Below, one piece after another: positions 36,136-43,830 of a stretch of DNA of 64,000 nt. The stretch is from JAHEJJ01 sp965212205. Its GTDB lineage: Bacteria > Bacteroidota > Bacteroidia > Flavobacteriales > Flavobacteriaceae. Each line of letters opens with the position of its first letter. Position 1 is the stretch's first letter. The position numbers and the translations under genes are program-made. The DNA lies in the NCBI GenBank assembly GCA_965212205.1, contig CBDBUX010000011.1, positions 372,001-436,000 on the forward strand, read 5' to 3'. The notes beneath the pieces were generated by a model. That model was given only the letters and a program-made list of their open reading frames with translations. It searched no databases and was not told the origin of the DNA.

Positions 36136-36801
36136 ATGATGAAAAACTCCTTTGTTTTAATCTTAAGCGCATTGTTGATGGTCTTTTCCGGTTGTAAGGA
36201 TGCCAAAAGATACCACGATGAGATGGGCACACAGCAGGAGTCTGGACAATCTGAAGCGCTCCGTGATATCAGTGCATTTCAAATCGAACTCAACGCTCAG
36301 TTCAGCGATGCAGATACCTCTCCTTTACCTGATCGCTATCGGAAAGACTTTACAGGTCTGGATTTTTTTGATCCGGATACAAACTTCAGGGTGATGGCTT
36401 ATCTTGAAAAAACGCCCGATGCTTTACCTTTTTTAATGCCAACAACAACCGAACGTACTTCAAAGGAGAGAGTTTATGGCATTGCCCGATTCACACTTGA
36501 GAACTATGAACTTCAGCTCGAAATTTATCAGAGCCCGGAATTGATAGATGACCAAGAGTATACAGACTATCTTTTTCTGCCTTTTACCGACAAGACCAAC
36601 GGTAATTCAACCTATAGTGGCGGGAGGTATATCGATCTTTCGATCCCGGAAGGCGATTCAATTTTGATCGATTTCAACAAAGCCTACAACCCCTATTGTG
36701 TTTACAACAAAAAATATTCCTGCCCGCTGGTACCCCAGGTAAATCACCTTGCGGTAGAGGTTAATGCCGGGGTAAAGATGTTCCATAAAAAAGAACCCTG
36801 A
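36136..36801 (+). CDS. DUF1684 lipoprotein
   Basis: Start at ATG 36136 (or 36139) gives a lipoprotein signal (SFVLILSALLMVFSGC). 221 residues. DUF1684 hallmarks: FTGLDFFDPDTNFRVMA, GIARFTLENYELQLEIYQ, LFLPFTDKTNGNSTYSGGRYIDL, and the Cys/Tyr-rich FNKAYNPYCVYNKKYSCPLVP near the end. Envelope protein of unknown function, widespread in Bacteroidota. Divergent from the MFS leader. Confidence 0.9.
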   Translation: MMKNSFVLILSALLMVFSGCKDAKRYHDEMGTQQESGQSEALRDISAFQIELNAQFSDADTSPLPDRYRKDFTGLDFFDPDTNFRVMAYLEKTPDALPFLMPTTTERTSKERVYGIARFTLENYELQLEIYQSPELIDDQEYTDYLFLPFTDKTNGNSTYSGGRYIDLSIPEGDSILIDFNKAYNPYCVYNKKYSCPLVPQVNHLAVEVNAGVKMFHKKEP

Positions 36802-36814
36802 CCGGGTGGTCAGG
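36797..36814. terminator. Hairpin at the DUF1684 stop codon
   Basis: CCTGACC-GGGT-GGTCAGG; the first arm includes the TGA stop. The following T-run is short (TCCTTTCT), so termination strength is moderate. Confidence 0.5.
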
Positions 36815-36872
36815 ATCCTTTCTGTGATTAAACACGACAAACTAAACTAACTCAAATCTGGGTTGTGGTTTT

Positions 36873-38033
36873 CTAGAAAGCATATACCGCAGCCAGGACG
36901 AAAGAGGCCAGATTATCCTGAGTGTTCAGGTCCGGATCCAGGAATGCATCGTCCGATGCCTTATCTAGCCTGATCTCAGGTTTGATGGCCAAGGCCCCTA
37001 TCTGGATATTTCCTGTGGCTGTAATGGCAAATACATTTGAATCCATCATTCCCGTACCAATAGCTCCAAAATCACCTATTTCTTCAAAATATTCACCCCT
37101 GAGTCCAAGTGTAAATGTTTCCGAGAAGGTATATTGTGGATAAAGGGCGGCTCCGTAGAATCCAAGCGTACCTGTATCCTCATCAGATCCAACATCTCCG
37201 GTGTCCTGATATGTAGCATTGATACCCAGGAAGAAATCTTCCCCGATATTAAATCCTCCCGTATAATCTACTTGAAACAATGGCTGGATATCCGGCTCTA
37301 CAATAACTCCGTCTACCACGATTTTGTCAATCCCCTGATTTCCATAGAGGAAGTTTAAAAACTGACCCGCATATCCTACTTGAGCACCAAAGCTAAAATC
37401 ACTTACCCGGGCCGAAGAGGTAAAATCGGTCTGATTCGCGATCATCAGCATGGCCGACCAGTCGTTGCCCAGGTCGAAGTCGGCCTTTAGACCGGCATGT
37501 GAAAAGGGCCCGTAAGAGAACATATAAGAGGTACTGTAGTTAAAGTTGGCCACCGGAGAAATAACTTCATAACCCAGGAAGGTGTTGAAATTTCCCAAGG
37601 TAAGTGTTACACTCTCACTAACATTCCAGTAAACATATAACTGGTTAATAATGTTGGTGGAGCCAATGTCGTTAAAAACGGCATCCTCACCCCTGGGGCC
37701 AAATACCAGGTCGGCCACAAAACCAACTTTTTCGCCCTCATAGCCTGCGACAAGATTAATCATACCGATCGCAAAACCGGTATCGTTTGCAAAAGAACTA
37801 CCTGGTGCCATCGGATCGATCTCAAATAGTTCAGTACCGGTATCGTCGAACACCGGAACTCTACTGTTCAGGCCGTTAAAATTGGAGCGAAAATAGGCAT
37901 CTACAGATCCGCTAAAAGAAAATTTCTTACTTACGGATTCTTCTTCATCTTGTGCAAATACTCCTATACTCATCAAGAGCATTATAAGCAATAGTGAATT
38001 TTTTATGTAATTTGTGTTGGTAATCGTTTTCAT
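36873..38033 (-). CDS. Outer-membrane porin-like beta-barrel of the ammonium operon
   Basis: 386 residues. Signal peptide ends GVFAQ; the mature chain alternates strands (FSFSGSVDAYFRSNF, ESVTLTLGNFNTFLGYEVI, WSAMLMIANQTDF, TFTLGLRGEYFEEI, SFVLAAVYAF as the terminal strand). NFNTFLGYE resembles the conserved block of Bacteroidota 'porin/OmpL-like' proteins. It follows PII and Amt on the same strand, 111 bases after amt, so it may allow ammonium or small nitrogen compounds across the outer membrane. The gap holds a 10-bp inverted repeat. Confidence 0.82.
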   Translation of the reverse strand: MKTITNTNYIKNSLLLIMLLMSIGVFAQDEEESVSKKFSFSGSVDAYFRSNFNGLNSRVPVFDDTGTELFEIDPMAPGSSFANDTGFAIGMINLVAGYEGEKVGFVADLVFGPRGEDAVFNDIGSTNIINQLYVYWNVSESVTLTLGNFNTFLGYEVISPVANFNYSTSYMFSYGPFSHAGLKADFDLGNDWSAMLMIANQTDFTSSARVSDFSFGAQVGYAGQFLNFLYGNQGIDKIVVDGVIVEPDIQPLFQVDYTGGFNIGEDFFLGINATYQDTGDVGSDEDTGTLGFYGAALYPQYTFSETFTLGLRGEYFEEIGDFGAIGTGMMDSNVFAITATGNIQIGALAIKPEIRLDKASDDAFLDPDLNTQDNLASFVLAAVYAF

Positions 38034-38104
38034 AGTTCAATGTTTTAATGATTCCTTCAGCGGAATGCGTTAACGTTTTTTGATTGAATTATTATGGTTA
38101 CTAG

Positions 38105-38130
38105 ACGGAGCGTTCTGCCAAACGCTCCGT
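38105..38130. other. Intercistronic inverted repeat between amt and the porin gene
   Basis: Perfect 10-base arms ACGGAGCGTT / AACGCTCCGT with a six-base loop. On the minus strand (the direction of both genes) it lacks a T tract, so it more likely sets mRNA stability or partial termination between amt and porin; on the plus strand TTTTTT follows. Confidence 0.6.
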
Positions 38131-38144
38131 TAGCTTTTTTACTT

Positions 38145-39398
38145 TTAGTGTTGATTCATCCTGAAGTCCGCATAGGCATCCATTCCATGTTCATGCAGGT
38201 CGAGTCCTTCAAGTTCTTCCTCTTTGGATACCCTTATGCCTAAAGTTTTCTTTAGGGTGTATATAATGACAAATGCGGTAGCGCAACAAAATACACCTGC
38301 AGCTGCAACACCAGCCAGCTGGTATAGAAATTGAGTGCCCCCGGCCAGATCACCAAAGATTCCTACCGCCAGAGTTCCCCATATTCCACAGATGAGGTGC
38401 ACTGTTACGGCCCCAACAGGATCATCGAGGCGGATCCTATCGATAAATGCGACGCCGCCTACAATAATGGCGCCAGCGATTAGGCCGATAAGTACAGATT
38501 CATTAGGAGACATCAGGTCGGCTCCTGCCGTAATCCCTACCAGTCCTCCCAGGATTCCATTCAGGAACATAGTCAGATCAAGATTCTTATGGGCTATCGT
38601 TGAAACAATGAGAGCTCCGACCCCACCAGCTGCTGCGGCCAGACTTGTTGTTACCAATACCAATGACGTAGCTGCCGGGTCTGCTGAAAGCACTGAGCCT
38701 CCATTAAAGCCGAACCATCCGAGCCATAAGATTAGAACACCGGCGGTGGCCATGGGTATATTGTGTCCTGGAATTGCCCGGGGTTTACCGTCTTCTCCGA
38801 ATTTGCCAATCCTCGCACCAAGCAGCGCGATTGCAATGAGAGCGCCCCATCCGCCTACAGAGTGTACCAGGGTAGAACCTGCAAAATCGTAAAAACCACC
38901 TTCTTCACCGCCAAGGGTAGAGAGGAATCCACCTCCCCACTGCCAGGAACCTACAATAGGGTATACGAGTCCGACATAGAATATGGTGAAGAGCATAAAG
39001 GAACCGATCTTGATCCGTTCGGCTACAGCACCAGATACGATGGTAGCGGCAGTAGCCGCAAACATCCCCTGAAAGAGGAAGTCGGTCCACCAGGTATAGC
39101 CTCCGTCTGCATAATCTGTGGTAAGACCATTTTCGGGAGCGGCAATGCCGAAACCGGCAAAATCGAGAAATCCGGATGATCCCTCTTCGAAGCCTGGGTA
39201 CATTAAATTGAATCCTCCTATATAGTACATAAGGAGACCTACGGTGATGATGAAAATATTTTTAAATAGAATGTTGATGGTGTTCTTTTGCCTGGTAAGC
39301 CCCATTTCCAGAGCTGCGAAACCAAGGTGCATAAAGAATACCAGTGCCGTACACACCATCATCCATACATTGTTAGCTGTAAATAAACCTGCGTCCAT
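38145..39398 (-). CDS. amt: Ammonium transporter
   Basis: 417 residues, 11 helices (first: NNVWMMVCTALVFFMHLGFAALEMG). Family signatures: DFAGSTLVHSVGGWGALI (pore His), and GWFGFNGGS. Inner-membrane ammonium channel regulated by direct binding of PII, whose gene lies 25 bases upstream in the same operon. Cytoplasmic C-terminal tail RVSKEEELEGLDLHEHG matches the regulatory tail of Amt proteins (EExxGLDxxEHG). All features intact. Confidence 0.97.
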   Translation of the reverse strand: MDAGLFTANNVWMMVCTALVFFMHLGFAALEMGLTRQKNTINILFKNIFIITVGLLMYYIGGFNLMYPGFEEGSSGFLDFAGFGIAAPENGLTTDYADGGYTWWTDFLFQGMFAATAATIVSGAVAERIKIGSFMLFTIFYVGLVYPIVGSWQWGGGFLSTLGGEEGGFYDFAGSTLVHSVGGWGALIAIALLGARIGKFGEDGKPRAIPGHNIPMATAGVLILWLGWFGFNGGSVLSADPAATSLVLVTTSLAAAAGGVGALIVSTIAHKNLDLTMFLNGILGGLVGITAGADLMSPNESVLIGLIAGAIIVGGVAFIDRIRLDDPVGAVTVHLICGIWGTLAVGIFGDLAGGTQFLYQLAGVAAAGVFCCATAFVIIYTLKKTLGIRVSKEEELEGLDLHEHGMDAYADFRMNQH

Positions 39399-39423
39399 TT
39401 TCTTTAAGTATTAATAGTATTGG

Positions 39424-39762
39424 TTAGTTAATTCCGGCTTGGCCGTTTTCTTTGGTTCTGATACGGAAGGCTTGTAAGACATCGGAAACGAAAATTTTTC
39501 CATCACCTACGTTACCGGTATAAGCCGAATCGAGGACGGCATTTATCGTCCTTTCCAGAAATTCATCTGAAACCACGATCTCCAGATACCTCCGTTGGAT
39601 ATCGGTGGTGCTATAGGATATTCCCCGATATACATGACCTTGTTTTTCGTTTCCTACTCCGGTTACATCCCAGTAACTGAAGAAGTTGACCTCTACCTGA
39701 TGCAGTGCTTTCTTCACGTCATCAAACTTGGATTTTCTGATTATTGCCTCAACTTTTTTCAT
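39424..39762 (-). CDS. glnK: PII nitrogen regulatory protein
   Basis: 112 residues: ATG 39762 (MKKVEAIIRKSKFDDVKKAL). PII features: VEAIIRKSKFDDVKKALHQVEV strand-helix start, T-loop HVYRGISYSTTDIQRRYLE with a Tyr where uridylylated PII proteins have Tyr51, and GDGKIFVSDVLQAFRIRTKE as the ATP-binding C-terminal segment. Senses 2-oxoglutarate/ATP/ADP and gates Amt. First gene of glnK-amt-porin. The promoter has a perfect TATATTTG but no TTG; instead a GGGGTTAATT element sits there. Confidence 0.95.
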   Translation of the reverse strand: MKKVEAIIRKSKFDDVKKALHQVEVNFFSYWDVTGVGNEKQGHVYRGISYSTTDIQRRYLEIVVSDEFLERTINAVLDSAYTGNVGDGKIFVSDVLQAFRIRTKENGQAGIN

Positions 39763-39784
39763 ATTAGATTAATTATTAATGAGC

Positions 39785-39792
39785 CAAATATA
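39785..39792 (-). promoter_or_regulatory. -7 element of the glnK-amt-porin operon
   Basis: TATATTTG on the minus strand, 22 bases before the glnK ATG. No TTG stands 19-21 bases upstream; GGGGTTAATT (39813-39804) occupies that position, suggesting activator-dependent transcription. Confidence 0.6.
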
Positions 39793-39803
39793 TATCTAAA
39801 TAG

Positions 39804-39834
39804 AATTAACCCCTATAAAAAATAGGGGCTAATT
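39804..39834. promoter_or_regulatory. Inverted repeat of the GGGG(T)TAATT element before glnK
   Basis: Arms AATTAACCCCTAT and ATAGGGGCTAATT (12 of 13 complementary) around five A. Each arm contains the core seen three times between the glutamine synthetases. Candidate dimer or double operator for a nitrogen regulator, overlapping the -33 region. Confidence 0.6.
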
Positions 39835-39855
39835 ATTAATTTTTATTAAATATAT

Positions 39856-39889
39856 AATCATACCCCCTAAAAAATGAGGGTATATGATT
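39856..39889. promoter_or_regulatory. Second, imperfect inverted repeat upstream of glnK
   Basis: AATCATACCCCC ... GAGGGTATATGATT around an A-rich centre. Lies 22 bases past the first inverted repeat and has the same C-run/A-run/G-run design, but lacks the TAATT part. Possible auxiliary site. Confidence 0.4.
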
Positions 39890-40044
39890 TTATATTTAAA
39901 TATTTATGAAAATGATGTTTTTGTAGGAAGTCTGATGGTTTATGTAAGACCAAGGACCCATCGGCTGACATCAAAACAAGGTGAGCCATTGCAGTATTGA
40001 GCTCTGAGGAATTGAGGTTCGCTTTAATATAGAGGTAAGAAGAT

Positions 40045-40416
40045 CTAGGAAAGGCGCGATAGCCAAAGCCCAAGCGCAATGGCAGCAATGCCGATAGCTA
40101 TGCTCGAGAAGGTATAGATCGAGAACTGGAGGAGATCTCCTGATCTGATCAGGCTGTGATTTTCCGAAGCGAAGGCCGAAAAAGTGGTAAAACCGCCACA
40201 AAAGCCAGTTCCCAGCAACAAGGTCTGATTTTGATTCAGACTTGTATTCTTATAGGAGTAGCCGAGCACCAGACCCATAATCAGACAGCCAATTATATTT
40301 ACCAAAAAAGTACCCAGGTAAAAACTGTTGAAGTAGTCGTTAGAAAATTTGCTGATAAGAAACCGAAGAGCGCTACCAAAGCCGCCTCCAAGGAAGACAA
40401 ACAGAAACTGTTTCAT
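40045..40416 (-). CDS. crcB: Fluoride channel CrcB/Fluc
   Basis: 123 residues, four helices. Family motifs: GGGFGSALRFLIS (N-terminal GGxxGAxxRY type), GTFLVNIIGCLIMG (Asn in the pore helix) and the fluoride-lining GFCGGFTTFSAFASE. Exports fluoride passively as a dual-topology dimer. No fluoride riboswitch was seen upstream; instead a 59-codon gene ends 17 bases before it, and the two are probably co-transcribed. Confidence 0.95.
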   Translation of the reverse strand: MKQFLFVFLGGGFGSALRFLISKFSNDYFNSFYLGTFLVNIIGCLIMGLVLGYSYKNTSLNQNQTLLLGTGFCGGFTTFSAFASENHSLIRSGDLLQFSIYTFSSIAIGIAAIALGLWLSRLS

Positions 40417-40433
40417 ACACTAAAGGTATAAAA

Positions 40434-40613
40434 CTAGATGGCTTTTTTATACTTGGATGAATTTAAATTCAAAGAGTAGATCTTCGAATCAGCCGCAGAG
40501 GTGAGGTCTTTATTTAACTTGGACAACCTCCCTTTAGTCCTGTTCGTGCTAAATAAAAGCAGCGCAAGGTTAACGGCAACTAAAACTAAAATGGTTGTTA
40601 AAAACGTGACCAT
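40434..40613 (-). CDS. Small flavobacterial membrane protein (59 aa, 'FSTNR...SSKYKKAI' type)
   Basis: ATG 40613 to TAG 40434. One N-terminal membrane helix (FLTTILVLVAVNLALLLFS), a polar linker, and the ending KIYSLNLNSSKYKKAI, which I recognise from small Flavobacteriaceae proteins with KIYPLxLxSSKYKKAI tails. A promoter TTC-N20-TACTTTTG ends 25 bases before the ATG. The helix end LLFSTNR recurs in a 31-residue frame at 57503-57598. Function unknown. Confidence 0.8.
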   Translation of the reverse strand: MVTFLTTILVLVAVNLALLLFSTNRTKGRLSKLNKDLTSAADSKIYSLNLNSSKYKKAI

Positions 40614-40638
40614 TGGTCGGTTATTTAATTTTATAACG

Positions 40639-40669
40639 CAAAAGTACGTCTTTTCTTATATTATTCGAA
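40639..40669 (-). promoter_or_regulatory. Promoter of the 59-aa gene and crcB
   Basis: Minus strand TTC (one mismatch from TTG, 40669-40667), 20 bases, TACTTTTG (40646-40639), a full match for the -7 consensus. Confidence 0.65.
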
Positions 40670-40726
40670 TTTGTGAGAAATAATGTTGTGAACAGCTCCA
40701 ATATTGTGGTGATTTTCAGACGCTGG

Positions 40727-40915
40727 TTATTCTTTGAGGACATATTTAATCAAAAAGAGAATAATTATAAATGCGGCAAAGGACATTAAGATCCATTTAA
40801 TACCCTTAAAGTTTTTCCGGTGGAGATTCCGATCCCTCCGGTAAGCGCCTATTATAATTACCAGGAATACAAGGGCAAAAAGAATGGCAAAAATGAGTTG
40901 TCCCGTACTAAACAT
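40727..40915 (-). CDS. Small two-helix membrane protein (62 aa)
   Basis: Helices LIFAILFALVFLVIIIGAY and GIKWILMSFAAFIIILFLIKY joined by a basic loop (RRDRNLHRKNFK). Both ends and codon use look genuine, and similar proteins exist in my memory of flavobacterial genomes. Divergent from the pyrophosphohydrolase gene by 42 bases. Function unknown. Confidence 0.75.
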   Translation of the reverse strand: MFSTGQLIFAILFALVFLVIIIGAYRRDRNLHRKNFKGIKWILMSFAAFIIILFLIKYVLKE

Positions 40916-40957
40916 TATCCTTACTTTTAGGCAAAACTAATTCAAATCAAAAGAAGT

Positions 40958-41341
40958 ATGAAACGTAAGATTGCATCTGTTGCATTATTTCATGAATCAT
41001 TTGGACTTGGCATCTCTAATACACCTAAGGCCAACCTGGGATATGAGAAAAATAAATTGCGGTTCGATCTTATGGATGAAGAAAACAAGGAGTATTTTGA
41101 AGCCGCTCAACGCGACGATATGGTGGAAGTCGCGGATGCCTTAGGGGATATGCTCTATATCCTCTGTGGCACTATCCTGGAACACGGTATGCAACACAAG
41201 ATCGAAGAGGTTTTCGAAGAAATTCAGAAAAGCAATATGAGTAAATTGGGATCTAATGGCAAACCTATATATCGGGCAGATGGCAAAGTATTGAAAGGGC
41301 CAGACTATTTTAAACCCAATATCAGAAGCATATTGGATTAA
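40958..41341 (+). CDS. MazG/HisE-like nucleoside triphosphate pyrophosphohydrolase
   Basis: 127 residues, all-alpha NTP-PPase fold: helix with LRFDLMDEENKEYFEAAQ (ExxE metal site) and VEVADALGDMLYILCGTI (ExxD), and a C-terminal part containing GKPIYRADGKVLKGPDYFKP that is typical of this phage- and bacterium-borne subgroup. It would hydrolyse non-canonical or damaged nucleotides to monophosphates. Start ATG 40958. Confidence 0.88.
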   Translation: MKRKIASVALFHESFGLGISNTPKANLGYEKNKLRFDLMDEENKEYFEAAQRDDMVEVADALGDMLYILCGTILEHGMQHKIEEVFEEIQKSNMSKLGSNGKPIYRADGKVLKGPDYFKPNIRSILD

Positions 41342-41346
41342 TAAAT

Positions 41347-41376
41347 AAAAAGAGCACCGAAAAGGTGCTCTTTTTT
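41347..41376. terminator. Bidirectional terminator between the pyrophosphohydrolase and ilvE
   Basis: 12-base stem AAAAAGAGCACC / GGTGCTCTTTTT with GAAAA loop; serves both converging genes. Confidence 0.85.
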
Positions 41377-41390
41377 ATCGTATTACCGGT

Positions 41391-42458
41391 TTAGAGAACG
41401 CGGTATCTCCAACCAAATTTATCATCGGAACAATTGTATTGGATATCCAAAAGTTGCTTCTTAAAGCGACTGGCATAGGAATCCGTCATTTCGGGTAATT
41501 CGTATCGTTTTCCTTTATATCCGAAACCGCGTATCGGATTGATCACCGCCGCCGTTCCACTTCCAAAGAGCTCTTTCAGTTGCCCGCTTTCCATTCCATC
41601 GACCAATTCCTTAACTTTTACCGGCCTGATCTCTAGTTCGATACCCTGTTCCTCGGCAAGGGAAATCACGCTTTTCCGGGTCACCCCATCTAGGATCCTG
41701 TCGCCTACAGGGCAGGTGATCAATTTGTTGTCGAAACGGACAAAGATATTCATCGTACCGGCTTCCTCAATATACTCATGGGTATTGGCATCGGTCCATA
41801 TTACCTGCTGATAGCCCTCTTCCTGCGCTAATTTTGTAGGATAGAACTGACCCGCGTAATTCCCTGCAGCCTTGGCATAACCAAATCCACCGTCTGCAGC
41901 CCGACTGAATTTTTCAGCGATTTTAACCCGTACTTCTCCACCATAATAGGCCTGGGCCGGGGAGCAGATGATCACGAACTTAAATTCGTCTGCAGGAGAG
42001 GCCAGAATACCTGCCTGTGTTGCAATGACAAAAGGACGGATATAAAGCGAATTTCCAATACCCGGTTTAATCCAATCCTGGTCTAGCTGAAGCAGGGTTT
42101 TCAATCCTTCAAAAAAGTATTCTTCCGGGAATTCAGGCATAGCCAGGCGCTTGCTTGACTTATTGATCCTGTCGAAGTTCTCGTCTGGTCTGAAGAGCCA
42201 TACACCACCCTGATCATCGCGGTAGGCTTTCATCCCTTCAAATACTGCCTGCCCATAGTGAAATACTCTTGCGGAAGGTTCCAGTATTAACGGTTGATAA
42301 GGAGTTATGGTAGGCGTTTGCCACATCCCATCTTTGAAATCACAGCTGAACATGTGGTCGGTAAAAACCGACCCGAAAGATAGGTTGGTAAAATCAACCT
42401 GTCCGATCTTCGAACTTTTTGCTTTTTCAATGTGAAGATTTTTTACTGTCGACTCCAT
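41391..42458 (-). CDS. ilvE: Branched-chain amino acid aminotransferase
   Basis: 355 residues, the longer type II BCAT. PLP-enzyme fold IV signatures: VFHYGQAVFEGMKAYR, FGYAKAAGNYAGQFYPTKLA (catalytic Lys), TNAxx-like ANTHEYIEEAGTMNIFVRFD (Glu that binds the ring N), and ILDGVTRKSVISLAEEQG. It transfers amino groups between Leu/Ile/Val and 2-oxoglutarate. A -7 element TATATTTG is at 42495-42488. Links nitrogen and branched-chain metabolism, as does the nearby amt operon. Confidence 0.96.
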   Translation of the reverse strand: MESTVKNLHIEKAKSSKIGQVDFTNLSFGSVFTDHMFSCDFKDGMWQTPTITPYQPLILEPSARVFHYGQAVFEGMKAYRDDQGGVWLFRPDENFDRINKSSKRLAMPEFPEEYFFEGLKTLLQLDQDWIKPGIGNSLYIRPFVIATQAGILASPADEFKFVIICSPAQAYYGGEVRVKIAEKFSRAADGGFGYAKAAGNYAGQFYPTKLAQEEGYQQVIWTDANTHEYIEEAGTMNIFVRFDNKLITCPVGDRILDGVTRKSVISLAEEQGIELEIRPVKVKELVDGMESGQLKELFGSGTAAVINPIRGFGYKGKRYELPEMTDSYASRFKKQLLDIQYNCSDDKFGWRYRVL

Positions 42459-42487
42459 ATGCTTATGTTTTCATCCATAAAATTAAT

Positions 42488-42495
42488 CAAATATA
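42488..42495 (-). promoter_or_regulatory. -7 element of ilvE
   Basis: TATATTTG on the minus strand, 29 bases before the ATG; no clear TTG at -33. Confidence 0.4.
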
Positions 42496-42563
42496 GCTAG
42501 TTGATAGTCCTTTTTTCGTTTAAAATCACCAGTTTTGCAGATGACATGTCAATATTGATAAAA

Positions 42564-43067
42564 ATGAAATCTTTTAACAATTCAATTGTCTTTTTCTCAC
42601 TGTTTTTCCCTGTCTTTTGTATTAGTATCTATGCACAAAATCAGGGGATTACTCCCTCTGATGCTCCAAAAACAGTATATGGGGAGAACTTTGACTATAA
42701 GGACGTAAAATCGGGCACCGAGCTGTTAGAACTGTATGACGCACTCCAAACGGATAACTCTGCTGTAGTTCAACTAAAGGCTACCGTCTCCTCGGTTTGC
42801 CAGGTAAAGGGCTGCTGGATGAAAATTGAGCTTGCCGATGGAGAGGAAGCCAGGGTTACTTTTAAGGACTATGGATTTTTCGTCCCGACAGATCTGGTAG
42901 GAAAACAGGTGGTGGTGAATGGAGTCGCAAGAATAGATATGATCAGCGAAGAGGATCAAAAACACTATGCCGAAGATGCCGGTATGTCGGCCGAAGAGAT
43001 CAAAAAAATTCAGGGTAGTCAGAAATCGTACTCGCTGGTGGCCGAAGGGGTAGTTCTAGAGCAGTGA
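42564..43067 (+). CDS. Secreted DUF4920 protein
   Basis: ATG 42564 gives a signal peptide (MKSFNNSIVFFSLFFPVFCISIYAQ). 167 residues with an OB-like beta fold: VYGENFDYKDVKSGTELLELYD, VVQLKATVSSVCQVKGCWMKIELADG (paired Cys), ARVTFKDYGFFVPTDLVGKQVVVNGVA. DUF4920 is typical of Bacteroidota; the CxxxxCW segment could bind metal. One base separates its stop from mnmD. Function unknown. Confidence 0.88.
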   Translation: MKSFNNSIVFFSLFFPVFCISIYAQNQGITPSDAPKTVYGENFDYKDVKSGTELLELYDALQTDNSAVVQLKATVSSVCQVKGCWMKIELADGEEARVTFKDYGFFVPTDLVGKQVVVNGVARIDMISEEDQKHYAEDAGMSAEEIKKIQGSQKSYSLVAEGVVLEQ

Positions 43068-43068
43068 G

Positions 43069-43731
43069 ATGAAACGACGCCTGGTCACTACAGCTGATGG
43101 ATCGCATAGCCTCCGGATCGATGACTGGGATGAACAGTACCATTCCAGGCACGGTGCAGCTGCCGAGTCTCGCCATGTGTTTATCCGCAATGGACTTCAC
43201 GAATGTAAGCAGCACGAAATAGCGGTCCTCGAAATGGGATTCGGTACCGGGTTGAATGCGTTTATGAGCCTGATAGATGCCAAAAAGCAAAATAAAACTC
43301 TTCAATATACTGCAGTGGAAGCTTTTCCGTTGAAGAAAACCGAGTGGGAAATGCTCAACTATCCAAAGATCTTAGACGCTTTGGATTTTGCGCCTTTCTT
43401 TGAAAAGCTGCATACATCTCCATGGGAAGTTCTCAGTGATATTCACGAGAATTTTCGGCTTATAAAACACCAGGTCGAAATGAGCACTTTTACTGCTGAT
43501 AGGGCTTTCGATCTTATATATTTTGATGCATTTGGTTATCGTGTTCAACCAGAGTTATGGACATCTGAGGTCTTTGGCAATATGTTTAAATCCTTAAAAA
43601 CTGATGGGATTTTGGTTACTTATGCTGCCAAGGGGATGGTGAGAAGGACCATGCAGGAAGTAGGATTTCAGGTAGAACGACTTCCCGGACCTCCTGGAAA
43701 AAGAGAAATGTTGCGTGCGCGCAAGTACTGA
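43069..43731 (+). CDS. mnmD: tRNA 5-(aminomethyl)uridine methyltransferase MnmD
   Basis: 220 residues. Shows the MnmD pattern: DEQYHSRHGAAAESRHVFIRNGL, SAM-binding VLEMGFGTGLNAFMS (~residues 46-60), and FDLIYFDAFGYRVQPELWTSEVF (DAF motif). It performs the final methylation making mnm5(s2)U at wobble position 34; in E. coli this domain is fused to MnmC1, here it stands alone. Starts one base after the DUF4920 stop, so probably one mRNA. Confidence 0.93.
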   Translation: MKRRLVTTADGSHSLRIDDWDEQYHSRHGAAAESRHVFIRNGLHECKQHEIAVLEMGFGTGLNAFMSLIDAKKQNKTLQYTAVEAFPLKKTEWEMLNYPKILDALDFAPFFEKLHTSPWEVLSDIHENFRLIKHQVEMSTFTADRAFDLIYFDAFGYRVQPELWTSEVFGNMFKSLKTDGILVTYAAKGMVRRTMQEVGFQVERLPGPPGKREMLRARKY

Positions 43732-43809
43732 AACATAAAAAGATAATCAGGACTTCAACAATACTGTTAAATCGAAATTAAACCTGGGGAGAAGCGTTCT
43801 GGAAACAGG

Positions 43810-43817
43810 TATCTTTG
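43810..43817 (+). promoter_or_regulatory. -7 element of the SDR oxidoreductase gene
   Basis: TATCTTTG, 13 bases before the ATG, implying a very short leader. Confidence 0.45.
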
Positions 43818-43830
43818 CAAAAAATTGGGG

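Noticed and set aside
38335..38892. Long plus-strand frame (185 codons) rich in Pro, Ala and Arg
   Set aside because: It is antisense to amt, which has every conserved Amt motif; the composition is that of a shadow frame.
40501..40683. Plus-strand 60-codon frame
   Set aside because: Overlaps on the opposite strand the better supported 59-residue gene with its own promoter and conserved tail.
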